A stretch of 64,000 bases of DNA from SAR92 clade bacterium. GTDB taxonomy: Bacteria > Pseudomonadota > Gammaproteobacteria > Pseudomonadales > Porticoccaceae. Shown here piece by piece: positions 37,008 through 46,049 of this stretch (within the stretch, counting starts at the first letter, position 1; each line of letters begins with the position of its first letter). Position numbers and translations under genes: made by a program. The notes under the pieces were generated by a model that was given only the letters and a program-made list of their open reading frames with translations, did no database searches and was not told the DNA's origin. The stretch spans positions 17,752 to 81,751 of the forward strand of contig JACNKP010000052.1 in assembly GCA_014381985.1 (NCBI GenBank). The letters run 5' to 3'.

Positions 37008-38744
37008 ATGACAATGGAGAATTCTGCAGTGGATCATCAGGGTGCTAATTGGGATCATTCAGTAGATGTTTTGGTGGTTGGGTCCGGTAACGGTGGTTTG
37101 ACTGCTGCAATTGCTAATCATGAGATGGGTAGCCAAGGTATTTTGGTTATTGAAAAAGCTGACAAAATCGGTGGCACTAGCGCCACTTCCGGGGGAGGTA
37201 TTTGGATTCCCTGTAACAGGTACTCCTTGGAAGCGGGGGCTGAAGATAGTCTCGACGAGGCGCGCGAATATCTCAAGCACACTCTCGAGGGAGAAGACAT
37301 TCCTTCAGAGCTGGTAGAGACCTACTTAGAAAACGGCCCGAAAATGGTCGACTTTTTGCACAAATGCTCCCATGTGCGTTATGAGACTTTAGGTCACTAT
37401 CCCGATTATTACTCAAGTCTGCCTGGTGCTAAGCCCGGCCATAGATCATTAGAGCCCTCACCCATTAATGCCTCGACACTTGGCCCCGACTACAAAAGAA
37501 TGACATACAGCCATCACATGATGAGATTGTTTGGTGTTATTCACTTCACCCAAGTAGAAGCCCAAGTGTTAATGCTAAAACTACCGGGTTGGGGAAAACT
37601 CACCATGAGCATGGTGATGAATTACTTGCTGGATATTCCTTGGCGGCTGCGTACCAGTATCTCAAGACGCCTAGCCTGCGGTAGTGCAGGTGTAGCACGA
37701 CTCTACCTTTCGGTGAAAGAGCGCAATATTCCGGTGTGGTTTGACAGTCCAATGGTTGATTTGATTCAAGAGGATGGTCGTGTGGTGGGGGCAATTGTCC
37801 AGCGCGATGGCAAGACTCTTAGAGTACAGGCTCGCAAAGGCGTTGTACTTGCTGCTGGTGGTTTTGAACGCAACCAAGAACTGAGAGAAAAGTACCTGCC
37901 GAGCCCAACTAACGCAGATTGGAGCGCAGGTGCCTATACCAATACTGGCGACCCACTGACTGCGGGACTTAAATTAGGTGCCGCAACACGACTTATGAAC
38001 GACGCCTGGTGGACAACAACCCTTTGTGTCCCCGATGAGCCTATGCCGCGACTGAGTATTATGGAAAAATCTTTTCCGGGATCTTGCGTTGTGAATACCA
38101 AGGGTGTTCGTTTTGCCAATGAGTCGCAAAACTACATGGCTTTTCAAAAGCGACTCTTTGAAGCCCACAGCGACGAGAACCCCTGCGCGCCGGCATATCA
38201 TATATTTGATGCCAGATTTCGGCGAGACTACATTGTGGGACCTCTAATGACCGCCTCCATGAAACCTGACTGGACCATTCCGAAAAAATGGTACGACCAA
38301 GGATTTGTCGGTAAGGCTAATTCTATTGGCGAACTGGCAAACCAAATGGGTATCGATCCAACCGGTCTTGAAGATACCGTCAAAAAGATGAACCACTACG
38401 CCGAAACAGGTATAGATGAAGACTTTCAACGTGGCGATGCAGAATACGACCGCTACTACGCTGACCCAGAGATTAAACCAAACCCTTGTTTAGCGCCAAT
38501 CAGCGAAGGGCCCTACTATGCAATGCGCATTGAGGCCGGCGACTTTGGCACGCTAGGTGGTTTAGCCACAGACGTTAACGCACAGGTCAAGTATGAGAAA
38601 GGGGGCTTAATTGAGGGTCTTTATGCTGTGGGCAACTGTTCGGCGGCTATACTTTCTACCTACCCAGGACCAGGCGCTACACTGGGGCCTGCAATGACCA
38701 TGGCGTACCAGTCAGCTAAACACATTAACAACTACCAAGATTAA
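37008..38744 (+). CDS. kstD: 3-ketosteroid dehydrogenase (KstD-type flavoprotein)
   Basis: A 578-residue FAD_binding_2 flavoprotein that introduces a ring-A double bond in 3-oxosteroids. The FAD motif VVGSGNGGLTAA starts at residue 23, with the E(K)ADKIGGTSATSGGGIW segment following. Candidate catalytic residues are the Tyr in PDYYSSLPGA and the Tyr-Gly region GPYYAMRIEAGDFGTLGG. The ending YPGPGATLGPAMT is diagnostic for the family. Delta1 and Delta4-(5-alpha) dehydrogenases share these features; the nearby 5-alpha-reductase makes the second a real alternative. An NTF2-fold gene follows after 11 bases. Confidence 0.9.
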   Translation: MTMENSAVDHQGANWDHSVDVLVVGSGNGGLTAAIANHEMGSQGILVIEKADKIGGTSATSGGGIWIPCNRYSLEAGAEDSLDEAREYLKHTLEGEDIPSELVETYLENGPKMVDFLHKCSHVRYETLGHYPDYYSSLPGAKPGHRSLEPSPINASTLGPDYKRMTYSHHMMRLFGVIHFTQVEAQVLMLKLPGWGKLTMSMVMNYLLDIPWRLRTSISRRLACGSAGVARLYLSVKERNIPVWFDSPMVDLIQEDGRVVGAIVQRDGKTLRVQARKGVVLAAGGFERNQELREKYLPSPTNADWSAGAYTNTGDPLTAGLKLGAATRLMNDAWWTTTLCVPDEPMPRLSIMEKSFPGSCVVNTKGVRFANESQNYMAFQKRLFEAHSDENPCAPAYHIFDARFRRDYIVGPLMTASMKPDWTIPKKWYDQGFVGKANSIGELANQMGIDPTGLEDTVKKMNHYAETGIDEDFQRGDAEYDRYYADPEIKPNPCLAPISEGPYYAMRIEAGDFGTLGGLATDVNAQVKYEKGGLIEGLYAVGNCSAAILSTYPGPGATLGPAMTMAYQSAKHINNYQD

Positions 38745-38755
38745 GGGAAATAAGT

Positions 38756-39214
38756 ATGCTGGATCTTGAAGCCATTGAACTGATAAAACAACTGAAAGCA
38801 CGTTACTTTCGATTTTTAGACACTGCAAACTATGAAGGGCTAGAAACCTGTTTTACTGCAGATGCTGCGGCTTATTTTAAGGGTGGCAATTACGAATTTA
38901 CCCTCAATGGCTGGACTGAACTAGAAACCTTTTATCGTCGCTCGATTACTGAGAAAAAGTTTGGCGTGCACAATGGCCATCATCCAGAAATTACCGTTAC
39001 AAGTGACTCGGCCACTGGTATTTGGTACCTCACTGACACCTTTATCAACCTCAAAGACAATACTACCTTGCGTGGCACTGCGCTTTACACCGATGACTAC
39101 ACTCGTGTCGACGGCGAATGGAAGATACAGCGTACAGCTTACGACCGTCTTTTCGAAGAAACAGAACCCAGAGGCGAACACCTGCAGGTGACGGTTAATC
39201 CTATCAGTAGATAA
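38756..39214 (+). CDS. NTF2-fold (SnoaL-like) protein, possible steroid dehydratase or isomerase
   Basis: A 152-residue soluble protein of the SnoaL/scytalone-dehydratase-like branch of the NTF2 superfamily. This fold also includes ketosteroid isomerase, bile-acid 7-alpha-dehydratase BaiE and 7-hydroxysteroid dehydratase Hsh2. Y17 and D22 (in KARYFRFLD) have the same spacing as the catalytic Tyr/Asp of BaiE (Y30/D35), and a His cluster lies at H72, H75 and H76. These are candidate active-site residues by my alignment. It is 11 bases after kstD and surely co-expressed. Dehydration of a ring hydroxyl or double-bond isomerisation are the likeliest roles. Confidence 0.75.
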   Translation: MLDLEAIELIKQLKARYFRFLDTANYEGLETCFTADAAAYFKGGNYEFTLNGWTELETFYRRSITEKKFGVHNGHHPEITVTSDSATGIWYLTDTFINLKDNTTLRGTALYTDDYTRVDGEWKIQRTAYDRLFEETEPRGEHLQVTVNPISR

Positions 39215-39470
39215 GGGTTTTTTTTCACCTGTTAATGGGTGTGGGAGCAAAAAAGTCAGAGCATTTTATTTAAGTAACAGCTTTTAGGCGTGAGGTTAGG
39301 CTCGCATAGATAATTTCAATGTGTTGCTTCAATCTCCCGCGGTACTGACTTTGTGAAATTGAAAAGTCTATTTAATTGGCTTGATAAAATTGTTTAACTA
39401 CAATGTTTTTTGTTACTTTAATTCAACAAACTCACAGTAATCGGTTACTAACTCTGACAAAAAGGTACCA
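39215..39470. other. 256-bp gap between the two flavoprotein/NTF2 modules
   Basis: No gene is seen. The region is AT-rich just upstream of the next flavoprotein gene. A loose inverted repeat (TTGT...ACAA, 39390-39403) followed by AATGTTTTT resembles half of the AACATT-N8-AATGTT operator, but the other arm is degraded (AATTGT), so I do not list it as a site. Confidence 0.45.
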
Positions 39471-40967
39471 ATGCCAATGCCAACTAACAAAGTATCGCCA
39501 ATTAGTCCCATCAAAGCGTCCAGCGTTAACCACTGGGACTATGAGACTGACGTTGCTGTTATTGGCTGTGGTGGTGCAGGCGCCTGTGCCGCCATTAGTG
39601 CGCATGATGCAGGGTCCAGAGTGCTGATTTTTGAGTTAGCATCTGGCATTGGCGGTTCAACAACTTTGTCTTCTGCTGAGGTTTATTTAGGCGGAGGTAC
39701 AAGAGTACAGAAGGCAACAGGTCATAGAGACACTAAGCGCGCCATGACCGATTTTCTAACTGCAGCGGCTGGGCCTCAGGCTGATAAAGCGAAAATAGTG
39801 GCTTACGTAGCGGGTAGCACAGATCATTTTGATTGGTTGGTTGAGCAAGGCGTGGTGTTTAAGGATTCTGAATATCCACATCGTGCCATTATGGCTCTGA
39901 CCGACGATTGCTTACTGTACACCGGCGGCGAGAATGCTCACCCCTACAACAAACTTGCTCCGCCAGCGCCCAGAGGACATAACCTCAAGGTAGTAGGGGA
40001 TAATGGCGGACCGCTGTTAATGAAAACTCTTGGCGCCAAAATTGATGAGAAATCTATTCCTGTTGAACTTAATAGTCGTGCTTTAGCACTCATTGTTGAC
40101 GACTCTGATGACCAGCAGTCGGTTATTGGTGTGCAAGTGCGTATCGACATGCAAGAGAGATACGTTAAAGCTCGTTCTGGAGTGATTTTAGCTTCTGGAG
40201 GCTTTGTGATGAATGATCAAATGGTCAAACAATATGCACCTGAATTAACCAGATGTACGGTACCCATTGGCAACCCAGGTGACACCGGAAGTGGCATTTT
40301 AATGGGCATGGGAGTTGGTGGCGCGGCCATTAATATGCATGAGGGATTTGTTAGTTTGCCCTTTTATCCGCCGGCGTCGCTTACTTATGGCATCTTTATT
40401 AATAGTCAGGGCCAGCGATTTGTTAACGAAGATAGCTACCACGGACGTGTTGGAGCTTTTATTTTACGCGAGACTGGCGGTCCTGTGTATTTGGTGCTCG
40501 CAGTTGAGGACTATGGTAAATACGAGACAGAGTCGTACCTAAATGCTGACGTCGCAGCCACAGCTGAGTCTATAGTTGAGTTGGAATCTGACCTAAATCT
40601 CCCCCCTGGGGAGTTGCAAGCCACCATGAGTGACTACAATAAACATGCGAAAGCAGGAAACGACGAGCTATTTCATAAAGACCCCGTGTGGCTAAAACCT
40701 CTAGAACCACCTTTTGTGGCACTAGACGTTACCCCAGGGCGGGGCGCGTTTTATCCTTATTTCACTCTGGGTGGCTTAGATACCCTGCCAACCGGAGAGG
40801 TGCTTAAAGCCAGCGGTGATGTGATTACAGGTCTTTACGCCGTTGGCCGAACGGCCTGCGGTATACCAAGGCGCGGAGAGGGTTATGCGTCGGGCATGTC
40901 AGTTGGCGATGCAACATTTACTGGGCGTCAGGCCGGTATGGCAGCGAGTACAAGAACCACGACATAG
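39471..40967 (+). CDS. FAD-dependent dehydrogenase, KstD/fumarate-reductase superfamily
   Basis: A 498-residue FAD_binding_2 flavoprotein. The FAD motif VIGCGGAGACAAISAHDAG lies near residue 31, and ASGIGGSTTLSSAEVYLGGG follows. ASGGFVMNDQMVKQYAP and FTLGGL..LPTGEVL..DGVITGLYAVGRTA-type blocks complete the fold. It is shorter than KstD and lacks its YPGPGAT ending, so it is a separate subfamily. Proteins of this sort act on other 3-oxosteroid positions (for example Delta4-5-alpha/beta or Delta6). It is followed after 10 bases by another NTF2-fold gene, repeating the kstD arrangement. Confidence 0.82.
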   Translation: MPMPTNKVSPISPIKASSVNHWDYETDVAVIGCGGAGACAAISAHDAGSRVLIFELASGIGGSTTLSSAEVYLGGGTRVQKATGHRDTKRAMTDFLTAAAGPQADKAKIVAYVAGSTDHFDWLVEQGVVFKDSEYPHRAIMALTDDCLLYTGGENAHPYNKLAPPAPRGHNLKVVGDNGGPLLMKTLGAKIDEKSIPVELNSRALALIVDDSDDQQSVIGVQVRIDMQERYVKARSGVILASGGFVMNDQMVKQYAPELTRCTVPIGNPGDTGSGILMGMGVGGAAINMHEGFVSLPFYPPASLTYGIFINSQGQRFVNEDSYHGRVGAFILRETGGPVYLVLAVEDYGKYETESYLNADVAATAESIVELESDLNLPPGELQATMSDYNKHAKAGNDELFHKDPVWLKPLEPPFVALDVTPGRGAFYPYFTLGGLDTLPTGEVLKASGDVITGLYAVGRTACGIPRRGEGYASGMSVGDATFTGRQAGMAASTRTTT

Positions 40968-40977
40968 GGAAACACTA

Positions 40978-41601
40978 ATGGATAAAGATTTGACCTCCAG
41001 AATAGACCGCCTGGAGTCCTTAGACGAAATACGACAGCTTGCAGCAAAGTATTCACTGTCATTGGACATGCGTGACTTAGATGCCCACGTGAACCTCTTT
41101 GCTGAAGATATTAGGGTCAGTCGGGAGAGGGTGGGGCGGTCCTATTTGAAAGGCTGGCTAGATGACACTCTACGATTACAGTTTACCGGCACCTCTCACC
41201 ATATTGGTAACCACGTTATTGAGTTTAAAGATCCAGACCACGCCATTGGCGTGGTTTATTCCAAAAACGAACATGAAACTAACGGCGAATGGGTGATCAT
41301 GCAGATGATCTACTGGGACGACTATGAACGCATCGATGGACGTTGGTATTTTCGCCGTCGATTACCCTGTTACTGGTACGCAACAGATCTCAACAAACCA
41401 CCGATTGGCGACAATAAAATGCGTTGGCCAGACCGAGAACCCTATGCAGGGGCCTATCATGATCTATGGCCGAGCTGGCAACGATTTTGGGATAAACCAC
41501 CTAACAGTGAAGAGCCTGAGGTGGCAGTTCCAGCGCCATTAAATGAGTTTTTAACCACCATGCGTGGGACGACAGATGTCCCCAAAATAAAAATTAGATA
41601 A
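40978..41601 (+). CDS. NTF2-fold (SnoaL-like) protein, possible steroid dehydratase
   Basis: A 207-residue NTF2-superfamily protein, longer at the C-terminus than its 152-residue cousin upstream. I chose the ATG at 40978, just after the flavoprotein stop; longer upstream frames overlap that gene. Y25 and D30 (AAKYSLSLD) show the same Tyr-x4-Asp spacing as BaiE-type dehydratases, and the His cluster TSHHIGNH lies at residues 72-79. The C-terminal ~60 residues are rich in Trp, Tyr and Pro (RWPDREPYAGAYHDLWPSW) and I do not recognise them. It probably acts on the product of the flavoprotein encoded just upstream. Confidence 0.75.
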   Translation: MDKDLTSRIDRLESLDEIRQLAAKYSLSLDMRDLDAHVNLFAEDIRVSRERVGRSYLKGWLDDTLRLQFTGTSHHIGNHVIEFKDPDHAIGVVYSKNEHETNGEWVIMQMIYWDDYERIDGRWYFRRRLPCYWYATDLNKPPIGDNKMRWPDREPYAGAYHDLWPSWQRFWDKPPNSEEPEVAVPAPLNEFLTTMRGTTDVPKIKIR

Positions 41602-41611
41602 TAACTAGCGA

Positions 41612-42688
41612 GTGAGTACTTTGACTAATTCTACAACCCTCTTCACCCCTACAAAACTTGGGCGCATAGCCTTGGCTAACCGCATTGTTATGGCGCCAAT
41701 GACCAGAAGTCGAGCCGAGACTGACGACAGAGTCTCTCAATTGCATGTTGACTACTATAGCCAGAGAGCGTCGGCAGGTTTAATTATTACTGAGGGCACT
41801 CACCCAAGTGTCAATGCCAAGGGTTATTGCCGCACACCTGGAATCTACAATCAGGCACAAATCGATGCCTGGCGTCTTGTGACAGACAAGGTTCACGCCA
41901 ATGGTGGCAAAATAGTCTGCCAAATTATGCATTGTGGTCGTGTTGCTGGCGTCAGCAACAAAGCTATAGGAGCCGAAACCTTGGCGCCCTCGGCTATTCA
42001 CTGTAATGAAAAAATATTTACCGAAGAGGGTATGGTAGACATGCCCCCACCAAGAGCGCTACGCTTGGACGAGATGCCGGGGATTATTGAAGAGCACCGG
42101 CAGGCCACAGAAAATGCCTTTATTGCAGGATTCGATGGAGTTGAGCTGCACTGCACGTCTGGCTATCTGATGGCTCAATTTTTGTCGACTGGCACTAATC
42201 ATAGACAGGACGAATACGGAGGCAGTTTGCAAAATCGACTGAGGCTGGTATTAGAGGTTTTGCAAGCCATGGCTAGTGTTGATGGGGCTGATCGAGTAGG
42301 CATGCGAATCTGCCCCGGTAATCCTTTTAATGATTTATATGATGACAACCCCTCAGAGACATTTATTGCCTTGTTAAAACAGGTGAACGCTCTAAGCCTG
42401 GCTTATTTGCATGTGATTCGCATGAAGGCCACCGGTATTGACAATGTAGCCCTTGCCAAAGCTCATTTTACGGGCCCAATTGTGGTCAATGATAGCTATA
42501 AACTAGAAGAAGCTCAGCAAGTCGTAACGACTAACGGCGCAACAGCGGTATCTTTTGGTCGCTGGTTTGTGGCAAATCCCGATTTGGTCGAGCGACTGCG
42601 CAGTGGCGCAGAATTAAACAGAATGGATGGCAGGACACTTTACAGTCCAGGTCCAGAAGGCTATGTAGATTACCAGATGTTAAGTTAA
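41612..42688 (+). CDS. Old yellow enzyme-family NADH:flavin oxidoreductase (alkene reductase)
   Basis: A 358-residue single-domain FMN protein of the NemA/OPDA-reductase group. It has the N-terminal LFTPTKLGRIALANRIVMAPMTRSRA, a QIMHCGRV segment, the ELHCTSGYLMAQFL active-site loop and the TNHRQDEYGGSLQNRLRL signature. Such enzymes reduce the C=C bond of enones. In this context a steroid 4-ene or 6-ene-3-one is the natural guess. The start is GTG at 41612, with a TTG nine bases later as the alternative. It follows the second NTF2 gene by 10 bases. Confidence 0.88.
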   Translation: MSTLTNSTTLFTPTKLGRIALANRIVMAPMTRSRAETDDRVSQLHVDYYSQRASAGLIITEGTHPSVNAKGYCRTPGIYNQAQIDAWRLVTDKVHANGGKIVCQIMHCGRVAGVSNKAIGAETLAPSAIHCNEKIFTEEGMVDMPPPRALRLDEMPGIIEEHRQATENAFIAGFDGVELHCTSGYLMAQFLSTGTNHRQDEYGGSLQNRLRLVLEVLQAMASVDGADRVGMRICPGNPFNDLYDDNPSETFIALLKQVNALSLAYLHVIRMKATGIDNVALAKAHFTGPIVVNDSYKLEEAQQVVTTNGATAVSFGRWFVANPDLVERLRSGAELNRMDGRTLYSPGPEGYVDYQMLS

Positions 42689-42704
42689 CCATGAGAGTTA
42701 AGTC

Positions 42705-44273
42705 ATGAATATGGATTTTGACAAACAGCTAGGTTTCTGGAATTTTGCTCAGCAGGCGCCAGAAAAAATTGCATTGATAGACCCTCTTGGCAGGGAGTGG
42801 AGTCGGGGCGAGTTACTTCATCGGTGTAACCAAATTGTTCATGGCTTGCGTGCCATGGGTCTTGAACCAGGTGACTCTATTGCGGCTCTGTTACCTAACT
42901 GTGCAGAGTACATTGCTCTTAATTTAGCGGTCACCCAGGCTGGATTTTACTTGGTTCCTCTCAATTGGCATCTTGCTGAGCCTGAAGTGGCTTATATATT
43001 AGAAGACAGCAACGCTAAGGCTTTTTTCTGTGCCGAGTCTGTTGCGGATGTCGCCATAGGCGCTATTAAAACTGTTAAGTTTCCTGTGCAAAATGTGATC
43101 GCACTGGGGGATGTCGGCGGCTACAAAACATTTGAAACCCTCATTGCAGGGCAGTCGGGAGCTACGCCCATTGATCGACGTGCTGGCATGGTGATGTTTT
43201 ATACTTCTGGTACCACTGGAAAGCCAAAAGGCGTGCGCAGAGCCATGATGCAGGTCGACCCAGACATGGCCGCCACCATGATGACCATGTTGCTGATGTT
43301 ATTTGGTATAGAGCCAGAAGGGGACAACGTACATTTTTGCGGATCGCCTCTTTATCACACCGCGGTAATGAACTGGTCATCCAGTTCATTACATTACGGG
43401 CATACTGTTGTGTTACATGAAAACTGGGATGCTGAAAAGATGTTGCAGGCGGTGGATCATTACCGTATTACTACCGCCCATGTGGTGCCAACCCAGATGG
43501 TGAGGTTACATAAATTACCAGCAGAAATTCGGGCAGCTTATAATGTTTCCAGTATGCGCCATATGTTGCATACCGCGGCGCCCTGCCCGCCCGATGTAAA
43601 GTTTGACATTATTGATTGGTGGGGACCCTGCGTTTATGAGTATTACGCATCAACTGAAGGTGGTGGAACGCTGGTGAATTCGGAAGACTGGTTAAAATAT
43701 CCAGGCACTGTGGGCCGACCTTGGCCGACAGCAGACATTAAAATATTTGACGATCAAGGCCATGAAAAGCCGACTGGAGAACAAGGCACTATTTATATGT
43801 TGATGAGTGAGCTAAGTCGGTTTGAATACAATGGCGACAAAGAAAAGACATTGAAGGATCGCTTTGGAGATTATTTTACGGCGGGTGATATTGGTTACCT
43901 AAATAATGACGGGTTTCTGTTTCTGAGCGATCGAAAAATTGACATGATCATTAGTGGAGGGGTCAATATTTACCCTGCTGAAATTGAGAATGTGTTGATA
44001 ACACATCCTTCAGTGGCCGATTGCTCCGTATTTGGAGTTCCCAACGATGATTGGGGTGAGGAGGTAAAGGCTGCTGTGCAGTTGACACCCACGGTTCAGC
44101 AATCTGCTCAATTGCATGACGAAATTTTGGCCTATTGCGCTGAGCGCTTGGCAAAGATGAAGTTACCCAAGAGTATTGACTATATGGAGGTCTTACCCAG
44201 AGACCCCAATGGCAAACTTTATAAGCGAAAGTTACGCGACCCCTACTGGGCCGGGCGAGACAGACAGGTATAG
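42705..44273 (+). CDS. Acyl-CoA synthetase (ANL family)
   Basis: A 522-residue ANL-superfamily acyl-CoA ligase. The P-loop MFYTSGTTGKPKGVRRAM, YYASTEGGG, the GD hinge and the core DRKIDMIISGGVNIYPAEIE are present, and the C-terminal lysine is in NGKLYKR. It is a different subfamily from the FadD3-like ligase. The neighbouring alcohol-oxidising genes suggest activation of a steroid side-chain or other steroid carboxylate. Its stop (TAG, 44271-44273) abuts the next ATG directly. Confidence 0.88.
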   Translation: MNMDFDKQLGFWNFAQQAPEKIALIDPLGREWSRGELLHRCNQIVHGLRAMGLEPGDSIAALLPNCAEYIALNLAVTQAGFYLVPLNWHLAEPEVAYILEDSNAKAFFCAESVADVAIGAIKTVKFPVQNVIALGDVGGYKTFETLIAGQSGATPIDRRAGMVMFYTSGTTGKPKGVRRAMMQVDPDMAATMMTMLLMLFGIEPEGDNVHFCGSPLYHTAVMNWSSSSLHYGHTVVLHENWDAEKMLQAVDHYRITTAHVVPTQMVRLHKLPAEIRAAYNVSSMRHMLHTAAPCPPDVKFDIIDWWGPCVYEYYASTEGGGTLVNSEDWLKYPGTVGRPWPTADIKIFDDQGHEKPTGEQGTIYMLMSELSRFEYNGDKEKTLKDRFGDYFTAGDIGYLNNDGFLFLSDRKIDMIISGGVNIYPAEIENVLITHPSVADCSVFGVPNDDWGEEVKAAVQLTPTVQQSAQLHDEILAYCAERLAKMKLPKSIDYMEVLPRDPNGKLYKRKLRDPYWAGRDRQV

Positions 44274-45884
44274 ATGGCACAGGATAGCTTTGATTATATT
44301 ATTGTAGGCGCGGGTTCGGCGGGTTGCGTGTTGGCCAACCGATTATCTGCCGACAAAAAGTGTTCGGTGCTATTAATTGAAGCTGGGGGGGCAGACAGTC
44401 ACCCCCTAGTAAAACTGCCCATTGGCTGGACACAAATTTCCTATCACGACAACTACAACTGGGGCTACCGTATCGCACCCTCAGAGATGACAGCACAGCG
44501 AGCTATGGTTTGGCCGCGGGCCAAAATGATGGGTGGCTGCAGTTCTACCAATGGCATGATTTATATTCGAGGACAAAGTCTAGACTACGATCATTGGGCT
44601 CAGTTAGGTAATAATGGTTGGGGTTGGGATCAGGTCTTACCCTATTTTAAGCGCTCTGAGGATTACTCAGGCACCGCCGCACAAGCTGATGTGTATCATG
44701 GCGTGGGAGGTGCATTGCACGTCTGTACCGTTAAACCTACGGCAATCTGCGATATGTATTTAAAAGCCTGCGCAGATCAGGGCATAGCCACGGTAGACGA
44801 TTTAAATCGTGGTAATCAAAAAGGCGCTGCTTACTTCGATATTACGGTTAAAAAAGGGCGCCGTCACAATACCGTAAGTGCTTTTTTAAAACCGGTTAGG
44901 TCGCGTAAAAACCTTACAATCATGAAACATAGCCTAGTTAAACGCGTGTTATTTAAGGGTAAGGCCGCGGTGGGCGTTGAGGTTGTATGTAAGGGCAAGG
45001 TGTCTAATATTTTGGTTCGTCGTGAGGTTATTATTTCTGCTGGAACTATTAATTCTCCCCAGTTGCTGCAGTTGTCTGGTATTGGCAATAAGAACCTACT
45101 AGACCTCCATGGCATAAATACAGTGGTTGACCTGCCCGGGGTGGGTGAAAATCTGCAGGATCACCTAGGATCCGTTGTTGCCAACCATATTAGGGCACCC
45201 TTGGGGTTGAATGCAGAACTCAAGCCCCATCGTTTAGCCTATAACCTTTATCTATATCTTACCAAAGGGGAGGGTATTTTAAATTTTCCGGCGGCAGAGG
45301 TAGGGGGTTTCTTTTGTTCAGATCCAAGCCTGGACCGCCCCGATTTACAGATGCATTTTACTCGAGTTAGTGGTGATCGAGATATAGACAATAACTCTAC
45401 CCTTGATGACTTGCCAGGGGTTACCAGCATTGCCTATCTGACAAGGCCTGAAAGTCGCGGAAGTGTGAAAATAACAAGTAATGACAGTGCTGAGCCACCG
45501 CTTATTGATGCTAATTATTTGGCCACTGAAAATGATCGTATAGCACTGATTGCTGGGGTTAAAAGGCTGCGAGATATATTCGCGAGTGCGTCATTGGCTA
45601 CCGTTATAGGCCAAGAATTGCGACCAGGTGTCGCGGTGGAAAGCGATGAAGATATTTTGGCTTATATTCAACAGCATGGCACCACAGCTTTTCACCCTGT
45701 GGGCACTTGCAAAATGGGCAATGATGATCTGGCCGTAGTTGATGACAGACTCCGCGTGCATGGAGTGTCAAATCTTAGGGTGGTGGATGCATCTATAATG
45801 CCAACACTTATTTCCGGCAATACCAATGCAGCGACTATTATGATTGCAGAAAAGGGCGCAGACCTAATTTTGGGAGTAAAATAG
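44274..45884 (+). CDS. GMC-family FAD alcohol oxidoreductase
   Basis: A 536-residue glucose-methanol-choline oxidoreductase (choline-dehydrogenase-like alcohol dehydrogenase). The FAD motif IIVGAGSAGCVLANRL is followed by the GMC signature 1 region PRAKMMGGCSSTNGMIYIRG and signature 2 GTINSPQLLQLSGIG. The catalytic His is in AFHPVGTCKMG, and the C-terminus reads VVDASIMPTLISGNTNAA. It would oxidise a primary or secondary alcohol to the carbonyl. It starts one base after the ligase stop. A close paralogue forms the N-terminal half of the fused gene at 49487. Confidence 0.9.
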   Translation: MAQDSFDYIIVGAGSAGCVLANRLSADKKCSVLLIEAGGADSHPLVKLPIGWTQISYHDNYNWGYRIAPSEMTAQRAMVWPRAKMMGGCSSTNGMIYIRGQSLDYDHWAQLGNNGWGWDQVLPYFKRSEDYSGTAAQADVYHGVGGALHVCTVKPTAICDMYLKACADQGIATVDDLNRGNQKGAAYFDITVKKGRRHNTVSAFLKPVRSRKNLTIMKHSLVKRVLFKGKAAVGVEVVCKGKVSNILVRREVIISAGTINSPQLLQLSGIGNKNLLDLHGINTVVDLPGVGENLQDHLGSVVANHIRAPLGLNAELKPHRLAYNLYLYLTKGEGILNFPAAEVGGFFCSDPSLDRPDLQMHFTRVSGDRDIDNNSTLDDLPGVTSIAYLTRPESRGSVKITSNDSAEPPLIDANYLATENDRIALIAGVKRLRDIFASASLATVIGQELRPGVAVESDEDILAYIQQHGTTAFHPVGTCKMGNDDLAVVDDRLRVHGVSNLRVVDASIMPTLISGNTNAATIMIAEKGADLILGVK

Positions 45885-45930
45885 ATCTCTAATAAAAGGG
45901 TTTGGACCGGCATTTTTTGAGGTATAATAA

Positions 45931-45950
45931 AACATTTGAATGCAAATGTT
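45931..45950. promoter_or_regulatory. Operator candidate upstream of the amidohydrolase gene
   Basis: AACATT-N8-AATGTT, the same arms and spacing as at 36930-36949. Here the symmetry extends to a 13-bp perfect inverted repeat (45926-45938 with 45943-45955) around a 4-base centre. It lies 42 bases after the GMC gene stop and about 100 bases before the amidohydrolase start. A hairpin terminator is possible but the stem is nearly all A/T. Confidence 0.55.
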
Positions 45951-46049
45951 TTATTGAATTAATAGTCGCTGTCACCACAGTTCGTGTGCAGTGGTAAACT
46001 AAATTGGGTTGGTATCTATAGGTGCCATCAACACAGGGAATTTAAAACC

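Noticed and set aside
39388..39407. Third copy of the AACATT-N8-AATGTT operator before the second flavoprotein
   Set aside because: Only one arm is intact; the other reads AATTGT, three mismatches out of six.
45926..45955. 13-bp inverted repeat as an intrinsic terminator of the GMC gene
   Set aside because: The stem is almost entirely A/T and thus weak, and the same arms and spacing occur upstream of kstD, which favours an operator.
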